Shown here one piece after another: positions 34,801 to 47,726 of a stretch of 64,000 nucleotides of DNA. The position numbers were made by a program, and so were the translations under genes. The stretch's first letter is position 1. Every line of letters begins with the position of its first letter. This DNA comes from Vicugna pacos (taxonomy: Eukaryota > Chordata > Mammalia > Artiodactyla > Camelidae), in the NCBI RefSeq assembly GCF_048564905.1, contig NW_027328875.1:434001-498000 (forward strand), in the 5' to 3' direction. Below the pieces are notes generated by a model. The model was not told the origin of the DNA, did no database searches, and saw only the letters and a program-made list of their open reading frames with translations.

Positions 34801-37120
34801 AAAACCATTATTGGAAATGCAAGAAGAGCATGAGTGGCAAAGAAGAAACAAGAAGAAGGCAAGGAGGACATCAAAACCCTGAAAATGGGGAGGGAAGCAG
34901 GAAATCATAGGTGATTGGAAGCACTCTCTTAAGTGAATCAGCTTATTGGACTCTCTGTTTGAAGCGAAAGGAGAGCTGCATGGCCTGACGTGTTTGCAAA
35001 ACAAGCAAGAAGCAGACCAACAAAGAATCAAACCAACAAACAAGCACCAAAAGGGTACGGTTGGCTGACATCTACCAAGGGAATCATGATTATTCAAAAG
35101 AAAATACTCAAGGTGATGTCAAGGATCATTCAGCACGCATCGACCCAGTATCGCGGCTTGCATGTACTCAGCACACTTTTCTTCGCAAATCAGAGGCATG
35201 CATTCATATTCGTAAATATTGATTCATAAGAGCATATCGTGACCTAACCCAAATGCCGATTTGGAATCAAATGGATTCCTAGTCCGTGATGTAGACTTGT
35301 ATGTCTTCCGACAGGATGAAGGAATGCCATATTCTACGCTACGTAGAGAAGAAATGTAAGAAGCCTATAACAAAGGCACGTAGATCTGCCAAAGTGTACT
35401 AAGAGCAAAAGAGACAGACAGTAAAGTGCACATTGGGGTTGGTTTCATTTCTTGGAATTTCAGCCCCCATGAAACAAATGGATCCATGTCCTGAGAGTGC
35501 GGGTGTTTCAGCAGAAATCAGGCGACGCATATGTATTCCGGGTGTACGGATATCATAGGAACATAAGTCTCCTTTAGAGGGTCTCTGTGTACTGTGAACT
35601 GTTAGAAAGTTTAAAGACGTGTGAAACCATCAACTAAAAAGGGACCCACTTCCCTCCATTGGTACTGTGCATACAGATCTGAGCAAAAGGAAAGAGGGAA
35701 GAAGAAAGGCCCATGGGACGCTAGTGGGTAGAATCACATTTACCTTAGGCACCTCTCGTCGGATGCAGCCCCTCCCCCAACACTGACAAGATGCAGCAGC
35801 CATTGGGGATGGCAGGTACCGGTTGGATTCCAGGTGGAATGTTGGTGTGTACCGCGAGGCTTGTTGTGGCTGTTGGATCCTAGGTAACCGGGCAGAGTTC
35901 TGTGGGTGGATCAGTGTGATGGAGGGGCTGCCGCCCTCTGTGGAGCTTGGCTTAGGTGTTTGGTCCGGGAAGCTGTGTAAGTTCGAGATACTGCTGCTGC
36001 CCAAAGACCTGAGTTCACAGGTCAGTTTCCAGAACCTTTCAGAGCAGACAGTGGAAGATCTGCCTGTCATCAGCTTACTGGTGAGGCTCCGAGGTACTTT
36101 CAGACTTGCCCAGTCCTGCTGAAGTCGACTTTAGGGGAGACACGAAGAGAAGCTGGGCGAAAAGCTGGCTGCACGGATTGAGGAGAGATGCGAACACATG
36201 GATGAGAGATGTTCTGCTACAATGGAGAATACTGGCGTGGAGACAGCTGTAGAGGATACCAGGCTCAAAAGACATTCATGAGACCTATTGATCCTCGCTG
36301 ATACTGGCAGAAACATACGGAGTGCCAACGTGGACTTGAGGAAGTTCCTCAATTCTCTTCTCCAAGAACGGGTCCAAGGTCCCTGACATCTGCAAGAGAA
36401 GAGATGGCAGAGATGATCAAAACGCTCCTGTTCTTGCAAGAGGTCGTGAGAATCCACACGTCCCAAGGGGCATTCCCAAGCCATTCAGACCAGAATTCAC
36501 CAAGCCCAGGTAAGCCTTTTCCCAGGTTTGGGCCTAGCTAGCAAGCACTTGCCCTTCCCTCCCCTCCACTCAGGCATCCATTTTGAAGGATCAGTACCTG
36601 AGCTGCAATGAAGCCATTACGAGAAGAGCAAGCCCCTCCTAGAATCAGACTTCCTCCAGCTTCACACTCTGTGAACAACAGTGAACTCCTTCAAGGTCAA
36701 ATAGTCTCGGCTGAAATCGATAGGAATTGAATACTTAGCTCACACCTAGAAACGATGGCCTTCCGCTAGATTCAGCCAATGTTGTGTTTATGTCTTCCCT
36801 GGGGTGAAGGGAGTGTGGTAAGTCAGGGGAATCTTTGACTGAACTTGAATCTGTATTAGGCCTCAGTTTTTCAAGACAGTATAGGTAAATAGTACATGTC
36901 AGAAAGTGAACTGTACTGTCAAAGTCGCCAGTGACATTAAAGACACAGCTTCTGTGGATCGTCTTTCAATTGAGTCAAGCCCCCGGGGGCACTATATCAT
37001 GGGGGTGCAGACTTGGTTGCGTTAAATGGCTTTACCCAACATGATCGGATGATTAATCGTTCTCATCACTGATAGAAGAACACCTGGTTCTCAATAGACT
37101 AGCATAACTGCAGCAGGGTT
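31819..37120 (+). repeat. Array unit 7
   Basis: 5,302 bp, with the same one-base loss as unit 5 near 34890. It combines variants seen elsewhere: gctattcg (6, 8), acttttcttcg (6), cttcgcaaatc and cctgctgaag (1), and tcttgcaag (8). It is a clear mosaic of neighbouring and distant units. GGTACC class (35815-35820). Confidence 0.95.
34088..34778 (+). mobile_element. L1 ORF1 relic, unit 7
   Basis: Common form. The one-base loss of this unit lies downstream, near 34890. Confidence 0.8.
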
Positions 37121-40100
37121 GTCCTAGCTATAATGCCTCTAGGTGCTTTTGGATTCAAACCTAAATGTATATATTTGGTTTGTTTCCTCTTGTATTTTCC
37201 TAGAGAGGGATGTTACCCCTTGAAATGCCAACATTGGCCAGTAGGTGTCACTGGGAGTAAAGGGCACCACATGCACAAGTGTATCCAAGGTTGGGGGTTA
37301 TTTCATGTTTCCAATAGTTATTTCATGGTTCCTGTTGGTTTCGGAGGCTTCAACCGTAAAGAGCTGACATGACCCCTTTAACAGTTTGGACTGGAAGTTT
37401 GCATTCTTTCTGTCTAGGTTTTCCGTAGAGCTGACAAAATGTTACCAAAATTGACAAGTCTGGCTTCTAGGTCGATACAGTGTGTTTCAAAAAATAACTT
37501 CATTTTCGTATACTCCCAAAACATGTAAATGAATTCTGTTAAACTTCTTAAAGACTGCAAATGAGATATCAACACACTGTCAAAACAGGTGTCTTCGGAC
37601 AATCCCTCCCACCAAGGCTGTATAGAAACAAAGAGCTAAGCAAATATCACATTTCTGTGAAATGTATCTGGATAGTGTTGATTCATCGATGCCCAGTTGG
37701 CAGAGAAGAAGTGCAACCTGCACTCACTCGCTCCCAGGTACAGAGCAATGGAAACATCCACTCACCCAGCCCTTGGCACAGGACACTTGCCGAAGAGAGG
37801 CCTGTTACTTCCAAAGACAGGATGAGGCCTCAGGACACCTGGAAGCAGGAGAAGGCAAAGCAGGGAATGGAAACCAGTGCAGGGTCTGACCCCTGGTGAT
37901 GGAGCAACAAGGGTGAAACTCTGTTTACCTTGGACGCACACTCTCAAGCGGACAGGAGACATGGGATTGAAGGTGATGTGCTGAGATTTACAAGAGTGCA
38001 CAGCAGATGCTTGGCTGACAGAACTCAAAGAATCCAGCGCAAAATATCCCCACAGTTGATTCTGAGACCAAGATCCGAGCTGCCAAATTTGAGGTAGCAG
38101 AGGCAACGGTCAGTGAGGGATAGGGCTACGGATGATGGCACACGCTGAGTCTCAGGGATCTGGAGTGCATTGTGGGATGTGGTGGGTCGAATCAAGAGAG
38201 CAAACCGAACTGTGTACCAATGATAAAGCAACCACACTGGTCGCGCGGTTGAGATTACCGATATGTCCCATGGCCACACCCAGTGCATCTGCAGGACCAG
38301 GGACCAATTGGGCATCTTGCCAATAGAGCACGTGTGGGGCTGAATCAGAGCTATCGTGCATCTGGTCTGAGGGATCCAGGGGGCCTTGGGTTTGAAATCA
38401 GAATGAAAAGCCTTAGGATCTGCTACATTCATAACCTGGGCTGGGATTATGGTTTGGTTTGAGGCACAGGATGCGCAACAGCTCTGTGGTTGCCTTCGTG
38501 CACCCGTGCCACAAGGATGAGAGGACAAGGAAGAGTGGTCCAAGTCCACAGCGTGAGAAGAGGAAGCATTTCCTTCAGCACTATCTCCCAAAAGCGGATG
38601 CTACATTTTGGATGGCACCGGCACGGTACGGCACCGAGGACACCAAGGTAGGTCTGCGGGATCATTCCAGCAGGCCCTGATGTGTGACATCCATGGATGA
38701 GCTTCCACTGGTGTTTCAGTAGACAGAGAAGCTCTGGGAAGAACTGCTTTCATTGGGACATTCCCGTGGCACTACAAAGCACAAGCGCACTCTCAGTTTG
38801 CTTTTTTTTAAACACTCCAAAATGACATAGAGCAGAATGCAGAGCTGAGAACCTTTAGAAGCCTCATTTCCACAAGAGGAAGTGTCCTGCGCACTTTCAG
38901 AATTGTGAGATATGCGTAACCGAAATGAAGTTATGCTATTCGAAATAGTATGGGATGTTCATCACAACAAATGCAACACCAGCAATTGGAGATATACCAG
39001 ACAACACACACAGGAACAGAATATGGCATCAATGTCTAGGAGAAGTTGTCTTCACAGAAATACCATGGAATTGCGTAGAGACAAGAGTCTAAAATTTTCA
39101 CTTAACAAAGCCCTAGAAGTCTACATTAGATACCTGATATTACCTGACCAGTAGTGATGAAGAAGTACAGTAAAAGAAACAGGAAGTACCATTTTCAGTT
39201 CCAAAGATATTGAAGGCCCAGAAGATAAGCTTTCCAACAACTAGACTGCAAAACGCTATCCAGACCAAGTGTTGAAATTGGAGGTCTGGAAAACCCTGAA
39301 GAACAACATTGTCTCAGAATCACAAAAGGCAGAATATCAGAAAAGGGGAAGAGAAAGTCTAAAGACGAGCCAAAAAATATCAGAAAACTCAATGGATGTG
39401 ATCATATCAGGGCCAAAATTCAGCCCTTAGCAGACTAGATAATGCAGAGGGACGCGTGAATGACTGTGAAGACAGGGGAACAGAAATCCCTCGGTCAGAA
39501 GCAGACATAGGAAAGCAAGTGCAAACCAATGAAACATTGCTGTTGAATCCTGGGTTAAGACAGGGCATGAAAGACTAGAGTTCATAAGAGTCCCAGATGG
39601 AAAAGCAAGAGATAAAGAAACAAAAACTGTCTGAAAATGTATCTGTAGAAAAATCAGACTGAAACGTGCTGAAAGCCAAGAAAGAATCATCTATGCGAAT
39701 TCAGGGATTACACAGCATCCAAAGGAGGTGGAATCCCAATAGACCTACCAGCAGCTGTATGATTCAAATCAACAAAGTTCACGAATATCCCAGTGATTTA
39801 AAATGCACCTGGAGGAAACAACATAGTCACAAGGGAACCTCCAGAGGGGTTTCAGCTGATATCTCGGCAGCAATATTGCAGGACAGGGAGGAGTGCCAGG
39901 ACACAGACCATATCCTGAATGGCCAAATGCTGCCACCTAGGGTAGCCTATGCCCCATGACCACCATTTCTAATAACGGCAGAGCTAGAGAATTCCACAGA
40001 CCGGCAAATCTTAAAAGAATTCAGCAGTTCAAAACTTCTTCTAAAAGGAAGGTTGAGAATACTCCCCTGAATAGAAAAGCAGCAAGATGAAATGGAAGGA

Positions 40101-42423
40101 AGAAAACCATTATTGGAAATGCAAGAAGAGCATGAGTGGCAAAGAAGAAAAAAGAAGAAGGCCAGGAGGACATCAAAACCCTAAAGATGGGAGAGGGAAG
40201 CAGGAAATCATAGGTGATTGGAAGCACTCTCTTAAGTGAATCAGCTTATTGGACTCTCTGTTTGAAGCGAAAGGAGAGCTGCATGGCCTGACGTGTTTGC
40301 AAAACAAGCAAGAAGCAGACCAACAAAGAATCAAACCAACAAACAAGCACCAAAAGGGTACGGTTGGCTGACATCTACCAAGGGAATCATGATTATTCAA
40401 AAGAAAATACTCAAGGTGATGTCAAGGATCATTCAGCACGCATCGACCCAGTATCGCGGCTTGCATGTACTCAGCACACTTGTCTTCGGCAATCAGAGGC
40501 GTGCATTCGTATTCGTAAATATTGATTCATAAGAGCATATCGTGACCTAACCCAAATGCCGATTTGGAATCAAATGGATTCCTAGTCCGTGATGTAGACT
40601 TGTATGTCTTCCGACAGGATGAAGGAATGCCATATTCTACGCTACGTAGAGAAGAAATGTAAGAAGCCTATAACAAAGGCACGTAGATCTGCCAAAGTGT
40701 ACTAAGAGCAAAAGAGACAGACAGTAAAGTGCACATTGGGGTTGGTTTCATTTCTTGGAATTTCAGCCCCCATGAAACAAATGGATCCATGTCCTGAGAG
40801 TGCGGGTGTTTCAGCAGAAATCAGGCGATGCATATGTATTCCGGGTGTACGGATATCATAGGAACATAAGTCTCCTTTAGAGGGTCTCTGTGTACTGTGA
40901 ACTGTTAGAAAGTTTAAAGACGTGTGAAACCATCAACTAAAAAGGGACCCACTTCCCTCCATTGGTACTGTGCATACAGATCTGAGCAAAAGGAAAGAGG
41001 GAAGAAGAAAGGCCCATGGGATGCAAGTGGGTAGAATCACATATACCTTAGGCACCTCTCGTCGGATGCAGCCCCTCCCCCAACACTGACAAGATGCAGC
41101 AGCCATTGGGGATGGCAGTTAGCGGTTGGATTCCAGGTGGAATGTTGGTGTGTACCGCGAGGCTTGTTGTGGCTGTTGGATCCTAGGTAACTGGGCAGAG
41201 TTCTGTGGGTGGATCAGTGTGATGGAGGGGCTGCCGCCCTCTGTGGAGCTTGGCTTAGGTGTTTGGTCCGGGAAGCTGTGTAAGTTCGAGATACTGCTGC
41301 TGCCCAAAGACCTGAGTTCACAGGTCAGTTTCCAGAACCTTTCAGAGCAGACAGTGGAAGATCTGCCTGTCATCAGCTTACTGGTGAGTCTCCGAGGTCC
41401 TTTCAGACTTGCCCAGTCCTGGTGAAGTCGACTTTAGGGGAGACACGAAGAGAAGCTGGGCGAAAAGCTGGCTGCACGGATTGAGGAGAGATGCGAACAC
41501 ATGGATGAGAGATGTTCTGCTACAATGGAGAATACTGGCGTGGAGACAGCTGTAGAGGATACCAGGCTCAAAAGACATTCATGAGACCTATTGATCCTCG
41601 CTGATACTGGCAGAAACATACGGAGTGCCAACGTGGACTTGAGGAAGTTCCTCAATTCTCTTGTCCAAGAACGGGTCCAAGGTCCCTGACATCTGCAAGA
41701 GAAGAGATGGCAGAGATGATCAAAACGCTCCTGTTCTTGCAAGAGGTCGTGAGAATCCACACGTCCCAAGGGGCATTCCCAAGCCATTCAGACCAGAATT
41801 CACCAAGCCCAGGTAAGCCTTTTCCCAGGTTTGGGCCTAGCTAGCAAGCACTTGCCCTTCCCTCCCCTCCACTCAGGCATCCATTTTGAAGGATCAGTAC
41901 CTGAGCTGCAATGAAGCCATTACGAGAAGAGCAAGCCCCTCCTAGAATCAGACTTCCTCCAGCTTCACACTCTGTGAACAACAGTGAACTCCTTCAAGGT
42001 CAAATAGTCTCGGCTGAAATCGATAGGAATTGAATACTTAGCTCACACCTAGAAACGATGGCCTTCCGCTAGATTCAGCCAATGTTGTGTTTATGTCTTC
42101 CCTGGGGTGAAGGGAGTGTGGTAAGTCAGGGGAATCTTTGACTGAACTTGAATCTGTATTAGGCCTCAGTTTTTCAAGACAGTATAGGTAAATAGTACAT
42201 GTCAGAAAGTGAACTGTACTGTCAAAGTCGCCAGTGACATTAAAGACACAGCTTCTGTGGATCGTCTTTCAATTGAGTCAAGCCCCCGGGGGCACTATAT
42301 CATGGGGGTGCAGACTTGGTTGCGTTAAATGGCTTTACCCAACATGATCGGATGATTAATCGTTCTCATCACTGATAGAAGAACACCTGGTTCTCAATAG
42401 ACTAGCATAACTGCAGCAGGGTT
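37121..42423 (+). repeat. Array unit 8
   Basis: 5,303 bp and the most privately diverged unit by eye: gtcttcacagaaatacc near 39050, cagtagtgatga near 39152, gaaaaaagaag near 40149, cttcggcaatc near 40488, attcgtattcg near 40508, gcgatgcat near 40828 and gggatgcaag near 41023. It is the first unit to vary inside the early segment (gcattgtggg near 38169, shared with unit 9). Confidence 0.95.
39390..40080 (+). mobile_element. L1 ORF1 relic, unit 8
   Basis: Common form, even though this unit has many private changes on either side of the relic. Confidence 0.8.
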
Positions 42424-45400
42424 GTCCTAGCTATAATGCCTCTAGGTGCTTTTGGATTCAAACCTAAATGTATATATTTGGTTTGTTTCCTCTTGTATTT
42501 TCCTAGAGAGGGATGTTACCCCTTGAAATGCCAACATTGGCCAGTAGGTGTCACTGGGAGTAAAGGGCACCACATGCACAAGTGTATCCAAGGTTGGGGG
42601 TTATTTCATGTTTCCAATAGTTATTTCATGGTTCCTGTTGGTTTCGGAGGCTTCAACCGTAAAGAGCTGACATGACCCCTTTAACAGTTTGGACTGGAAG
42701 TTTGCATTCTTTCTGTCTAGGTTTTCCGTAGAGCTGACAAAATGTTACCAAAATTGACAAGTCTGGCTTCTAGGTCGATACAGTGTGTTTCAAAAAATAA
42801 CTTCATTTTCGTATACTCCCAAAACATGTAAATGAATTCTGTTAAACTTCTTAAAGACTGCAAATGAGATATCAACACACTGTCAAAACAGGTGTCTTCG
42901 GACAATCCCTCCCACCAAGGCTGTATAGAAACAAAGAGCTAAGCAAATATCACATTTCTGTGAAATGTATCTGGATAGTGTTGATTCATCGATGCCCAGT
43001 TGGCAGAGAAGAAGTGCAACCTGCACTCACTCGCTCCCAGGTACAGAGCAATGGAAACATCCACTCACCCAGCCCTTGGCACAGGACACTTGCCGAAGAG
43101 AGGCCTGTTACTTCCAAAGACAGGATGAGGCCTCAGGACACTTGGAAGCAGGAGAAGGCAAAGCAGGGAATGGAAACCAGTGCAGGGTCTGACCCCTGGT
43201 GATGGAGCAACAAGGGTGAAACTCTGTTTACCTTGGACGCACACTCTCAAGCGGACAGGAGACATGGGATTGAAGGTGATGTGCTGAGATTTACAAGAGT
43301 GCACAGCAGATGCTTGGCTGACAGAACTCAAAGAATCCAGCGCAAAATATCCCCACAGTTGATTCTGAGACCAAGATCCGAGCTGCCAAATTTGAGGTAG
43401 CAGAGGCAAAGGTCAGTGAGGGATAGGGCTACGGATGATGGCACACGCTGAGTCTCAGGGATCTGGAGTGCATTGTGGGATGTGGTTGGTCGAATCAAGA
43501 GAGCAAACCGAACTGTGTACCAATGATAAAGCAACCACACTGGTCGCGCGGTTGAGATTACCGATATGTCCCATGGCCACACCCAGTGCATCTGCAGGAC
43601 CAGGGACCAATTGGGCATCTTGCCAATAGAGCACGTGTGGGGCTGAATCAGAGCTATCGTGCATCTGGTCTGAGGGATCCAGGGGGCCTTGGGTTTGAAA
43701 TCAGAATGAAAAGCCTTAGGATCTGCTACATTCATAACCTGGGCTGGGATTATGGTTTGGTTTGAGGCACAGGATGCGCAACAGCTCTGTGGTTGCCTTC
43801 GTGCACCCGTGCCACAAGGATGAGAGGACAAGGAAGAGTGGTCCAAGTCCACAGCGTGAGAAGAGGAAGCATTCCCTTCAGCACTATCTCCCAAAAGCGG
43901 ATGCTACATTTTGGATGGCACCAGCACGGTACGGCACCGAGGACACCAAGGTAGGTCTGCGGGATCATTCCAGCAGGCCCTGATGTGTGACATCCATGGA
44001 TGAGCTTCCACTGGTGTTTCAGTAGACAGAGAAGCTCTGGGAAGAACTGCTTTCATTGGGACATTCCCGTGGCACTACAAAGCACAAGCGCACTCTCAGT
44101 TTGCTTTTTTTTAAACACTCCAAAATGACATAGAGCAGAATGCAGAGCTGAGAACCTTTAGAAGCCTCATTTCCACAAGAGGAAGTGTCCTGCGCACTTT
44201 CAGAATTGTGAGATATGCGTAACCGAAATGAAGTAATGCTAATCGAAATAGTATGGGATGTTCATCACAACAAATGCAACACCAGCAATTGGAGATATAC
44301 CAGACAACACACACAGGAACAGAATGTGGCATCAATGTCTAGGAGAAGTTGTCCTCACAGAAATCCCATGGAATTGCGTAGAGACAAGAGTCTAAAATTT
44401 TCACTTAACAAAGCCCTAGAAGTCTACATTAGATACCTGATATTACCTGACCAGTAGAGATGAAGAAGTACAGTAAAAGAAACAGGAAGTACCATTTTCA
44501 GTTCCAAAGATATTGAAGGCCCAGAAGATAAGCTTTCAAACAACTAGACTGCAAAACGCTATCCAGACCAAGTGTTGAAATTGGAGGTCTGGAAAACCCT
44601 GAAGAACAACATTGTCTCAGAATCACAAAAGGCAGAATATCAGAAAAGGGGAAGAGAAAGTCTAAAGACGAGCCAAAAAATATCAGAAAACTCAATGGAT
44701 GTGATCATATCAGGGCCAAAATTCAGCCCTTAGCAGACTAGATAATGCAGAGGGACGCGTGAATGACTGTGAAGACAGGGGAACAGAAATCCCTCGGTCA
44801 GAAGCAGACATAGGAAAGCAAGTGCAAACCAATGAAACATTGCTGTTGAATCCTGGGTTAAGACAGGGCATGAAAGACTAGAGTTCATAAGAGTCCCAGA
44901 TGGAAAAGCAAGAGATAAAGAAACAAAAACTGTCTGAAAATGTATCTGTAGAAAAATCAGACTGAAACGTGCTGAAAGCCAAGAAAGAATCATCTATGCG
45001 AATTCAGGGATTACACAGCATCCAAAGGAGGTGGAATCCCAATAGACCTACCAGCAGCTGTATGATTCAAATCAACAAAGTTCACGAATATCCCAGTGAT
45101 TTAAAATGCACCTGGAGGAAACAACATAGTCACAAGGGAACCTCCAGAGGGGTTTCAGCTGATATCTCGGCAGCAATATTGCAGGACAGGGAGGAGTGCC
45201 AGGACACAGACCATATCCTGAATGGCCAAATGCTGCCACCTAGGGTAGCCTATGCCCCATGACCACCATTTCTAATAACGGCAGAGCTAGAGAATTCCAC
45301 AGACCGGCAAATCTTAAAAGAATTCAGCAGTTCAAAACTTCTTCTAAAAGGAAGGTTGAGAATACTCCCCTGAATAGAAAAGCAGCAAGATGAAATGGAA

Positions 45401-47726
45401 AGAAGAAAACCATTATTGGAAATGCAAGAAGAGCATGAGTGGCAAAGAAGAAACAAGAAGAAGGCAAGGAGGACATCAAAACCCTGAAAATGGGGGAGGG
45501 AAGCAGGAAATCATAGGTGATTGGAAGCACTCTCTTAAGTGAATCAGCTTATTGGACTCTCTGTTTGAAGCGAAAGGAGAGCTGCATGGCCTGACGTGTT
45601 TGCAAAACAAGCAAGAAGCAGACCAACAAAGAATCAAACCAACAAACAAGCACCAAAAGGGTACGGTTGGCTGACATCTACCAAGGGAATCATGATTATT
45701 CAAAAGAAAATACTCAAGGTGATGTCAAGGATCATTCAGCACGCATCGACCCAGTATCGCGGCTTGCATGTACTCAGCACACTTGTCTTCGGAAATCAGA
45801 GGCGTGCATTCATATTCGTAAATATTGATTCATAAGAGCATATCGTGACCTAACCCAAATGCCGATTTGGAATCAAATGGATTCCTAGTCCGTGATGTAG
45901 ACTTGTATGTCTTCCGACAGGATGAAGGAATGCCATATTCTACGCTACGTAGAGAAGAAATGTAAGAAGCCTATAACAAAGGCACGTAGATCTGCCAAAG
46001 TGTACTAAGAACAAAAGAGACAGACAGTAAAGTGCACATTGGGGTTGGTTTCATTTCTTGGAATTTCAGCCCCCATGAAACAAATGGATCCATGTCCTGA
46101 GAGTGCGGGTGTTTCAGCAGAAATCAGGCGACGCATATGTATTCCGGGTGTACGGATATCATAGGAACATAAGTCTCCTTTAGAGGGTCTCTGTGTACTG
46201 TGAACTGTTAGAAAGTTTAAAGACGTGTGAAACCATCAACTAAAAAGGGACCCACTTCCCTCCATTGGTACTGTGCATACAGATCTGAGCAAAAGGAAAG
46301 AGGGAAGAAGAAAGGCCCATGGGACGCTAGTGGGTAGAATCACATTTACCTTAGGCACCTCTCGTCGGATGCAGCCCCTCCCCCAACACTGACAAGATGC
46401 AGCAGCCATTGGGGATGGCAGTTACCAGTTGGATTCCAGGTGGAATGTTGGTGTGTACCGCGAGGCTTGTTGTGGCTGTTGGATCCTAGGTAACCGGGCA
46501 GAGTTCTGTGGGTGGATCAGTGTGATGGAGGGGCTGCCGCCCTCTGTGGAGCTTGGCTTAGGTGTTTGGTCCGGGAAGCTGTGTAAGTTCGAGATACTGT
46601 TGCTGCCCAAAGAACTGAGTTCACAGGTCAGTTTCCAGAACCTTTCAGAGCAGACAGTGGAAGATCTGCCTGTCATCAGCTTACTGGTGAGGCTCCGAGG
46701 TGCTTTCAGACTTGCCCAGTCCTGGTGAAGTCGACTTTAGGGGAGACACGAAGAGAAGCTGGGCGAAAAGCTGGCTGCACGGATTGAGGAGAGATGCGAA
46801 CACATGGATGAGAGATGTTCTGCTACAATGGAGAATACTGGCGTGGAGACAGCTGTAGAGGATACCAGGCTCAAAAGACATTCATGAGACCTATTGATCC
46901 TCGCTGATACTGGCAGAAACATACGGAGTGCCAACGTGGACTTGAGGAAGTTCCTCAATTCTCTTCTCCAAGAACGGGTCCAAGGTCCCTGACATCTGCA
47001 AGAGAAGAGATGGCAGAGATGATCAAAACGCTCCTGTTCTTGGAAGAGGTCGTGAGAATCCACACGTCCCAAGGGGCATTCCCAAGCCATTCAGACCAGA
47101 ATTCACCAAGCCCAGGTAAGCCTTTTCCCAGGTTTGGGCCTAGCTAGCAAGCACTTGCCCTTCCCTCCCCTCCACTCAGGCATCCATTTTGAAGGATCAG
47201 TACCTGAGCTGCAATGAAGCCATTACGAGAAGAGCAAGCCCCTCCTAGAATCAGACTTCCTCCAGCTTCACACTCTGTGAACCACAGTGAACTCCTTAAA
47301 GGTCAAATAGTCTCGGCTGAAATCGATAGGAATTGAATAATTAGCTCACACCTAGAAACGATGGCCTTCCGCTAGATTCAGCCAATGTTGTGTTTATGTC
47401 TTCTCTGGGGTGAAGGGAGTGTGGTAAGTCAGGGGAATCTTTGACTGAACTTGAATCTGTATTAGGCCTCAGTTTTTCAAGACAGTATAGGTAAATAGTA
47501 CATGTCAGAAAGTGAACCGTACTGTCAAAGTCGCCAGTGACATTAAAGACACAGCTTCTGTGGATCGTCTTTCAATTGAGTCAAGCCCCCGGGGGCACTA
47601 TATCATGGGGGTGCAGACTTGGTTGCGTTAAATGGCTTTACCCAACATGATCGGATGATTAATCGTTCTCATCACTGATAGAAGAACACCTGGTTCTCAA
47701 TAGACTAGCATAACTGCAGCAGGGTT
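42424..47726 (+). repeat. Array unit 9
   Basis: 5,303 bp. Left of about 43923 it has private variants (cacttggaagc, gcaaaggtcag, tggttggtcg, attcccttcag, ccagcacgg). From about 44233 it carries the same derived bases as unit 11, including gaagtaatgct, agaacaaaag, ttaccagttgg and cgaggtgc. The change in relationship marks the left edge of the recent two-unit duplication. Confidence 0.95.
44693..45383 (+). mobile_element. L1 ORF1 relic, unit 9
   Basis: Common form; within dimer copy A. Confidence 0.8.
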
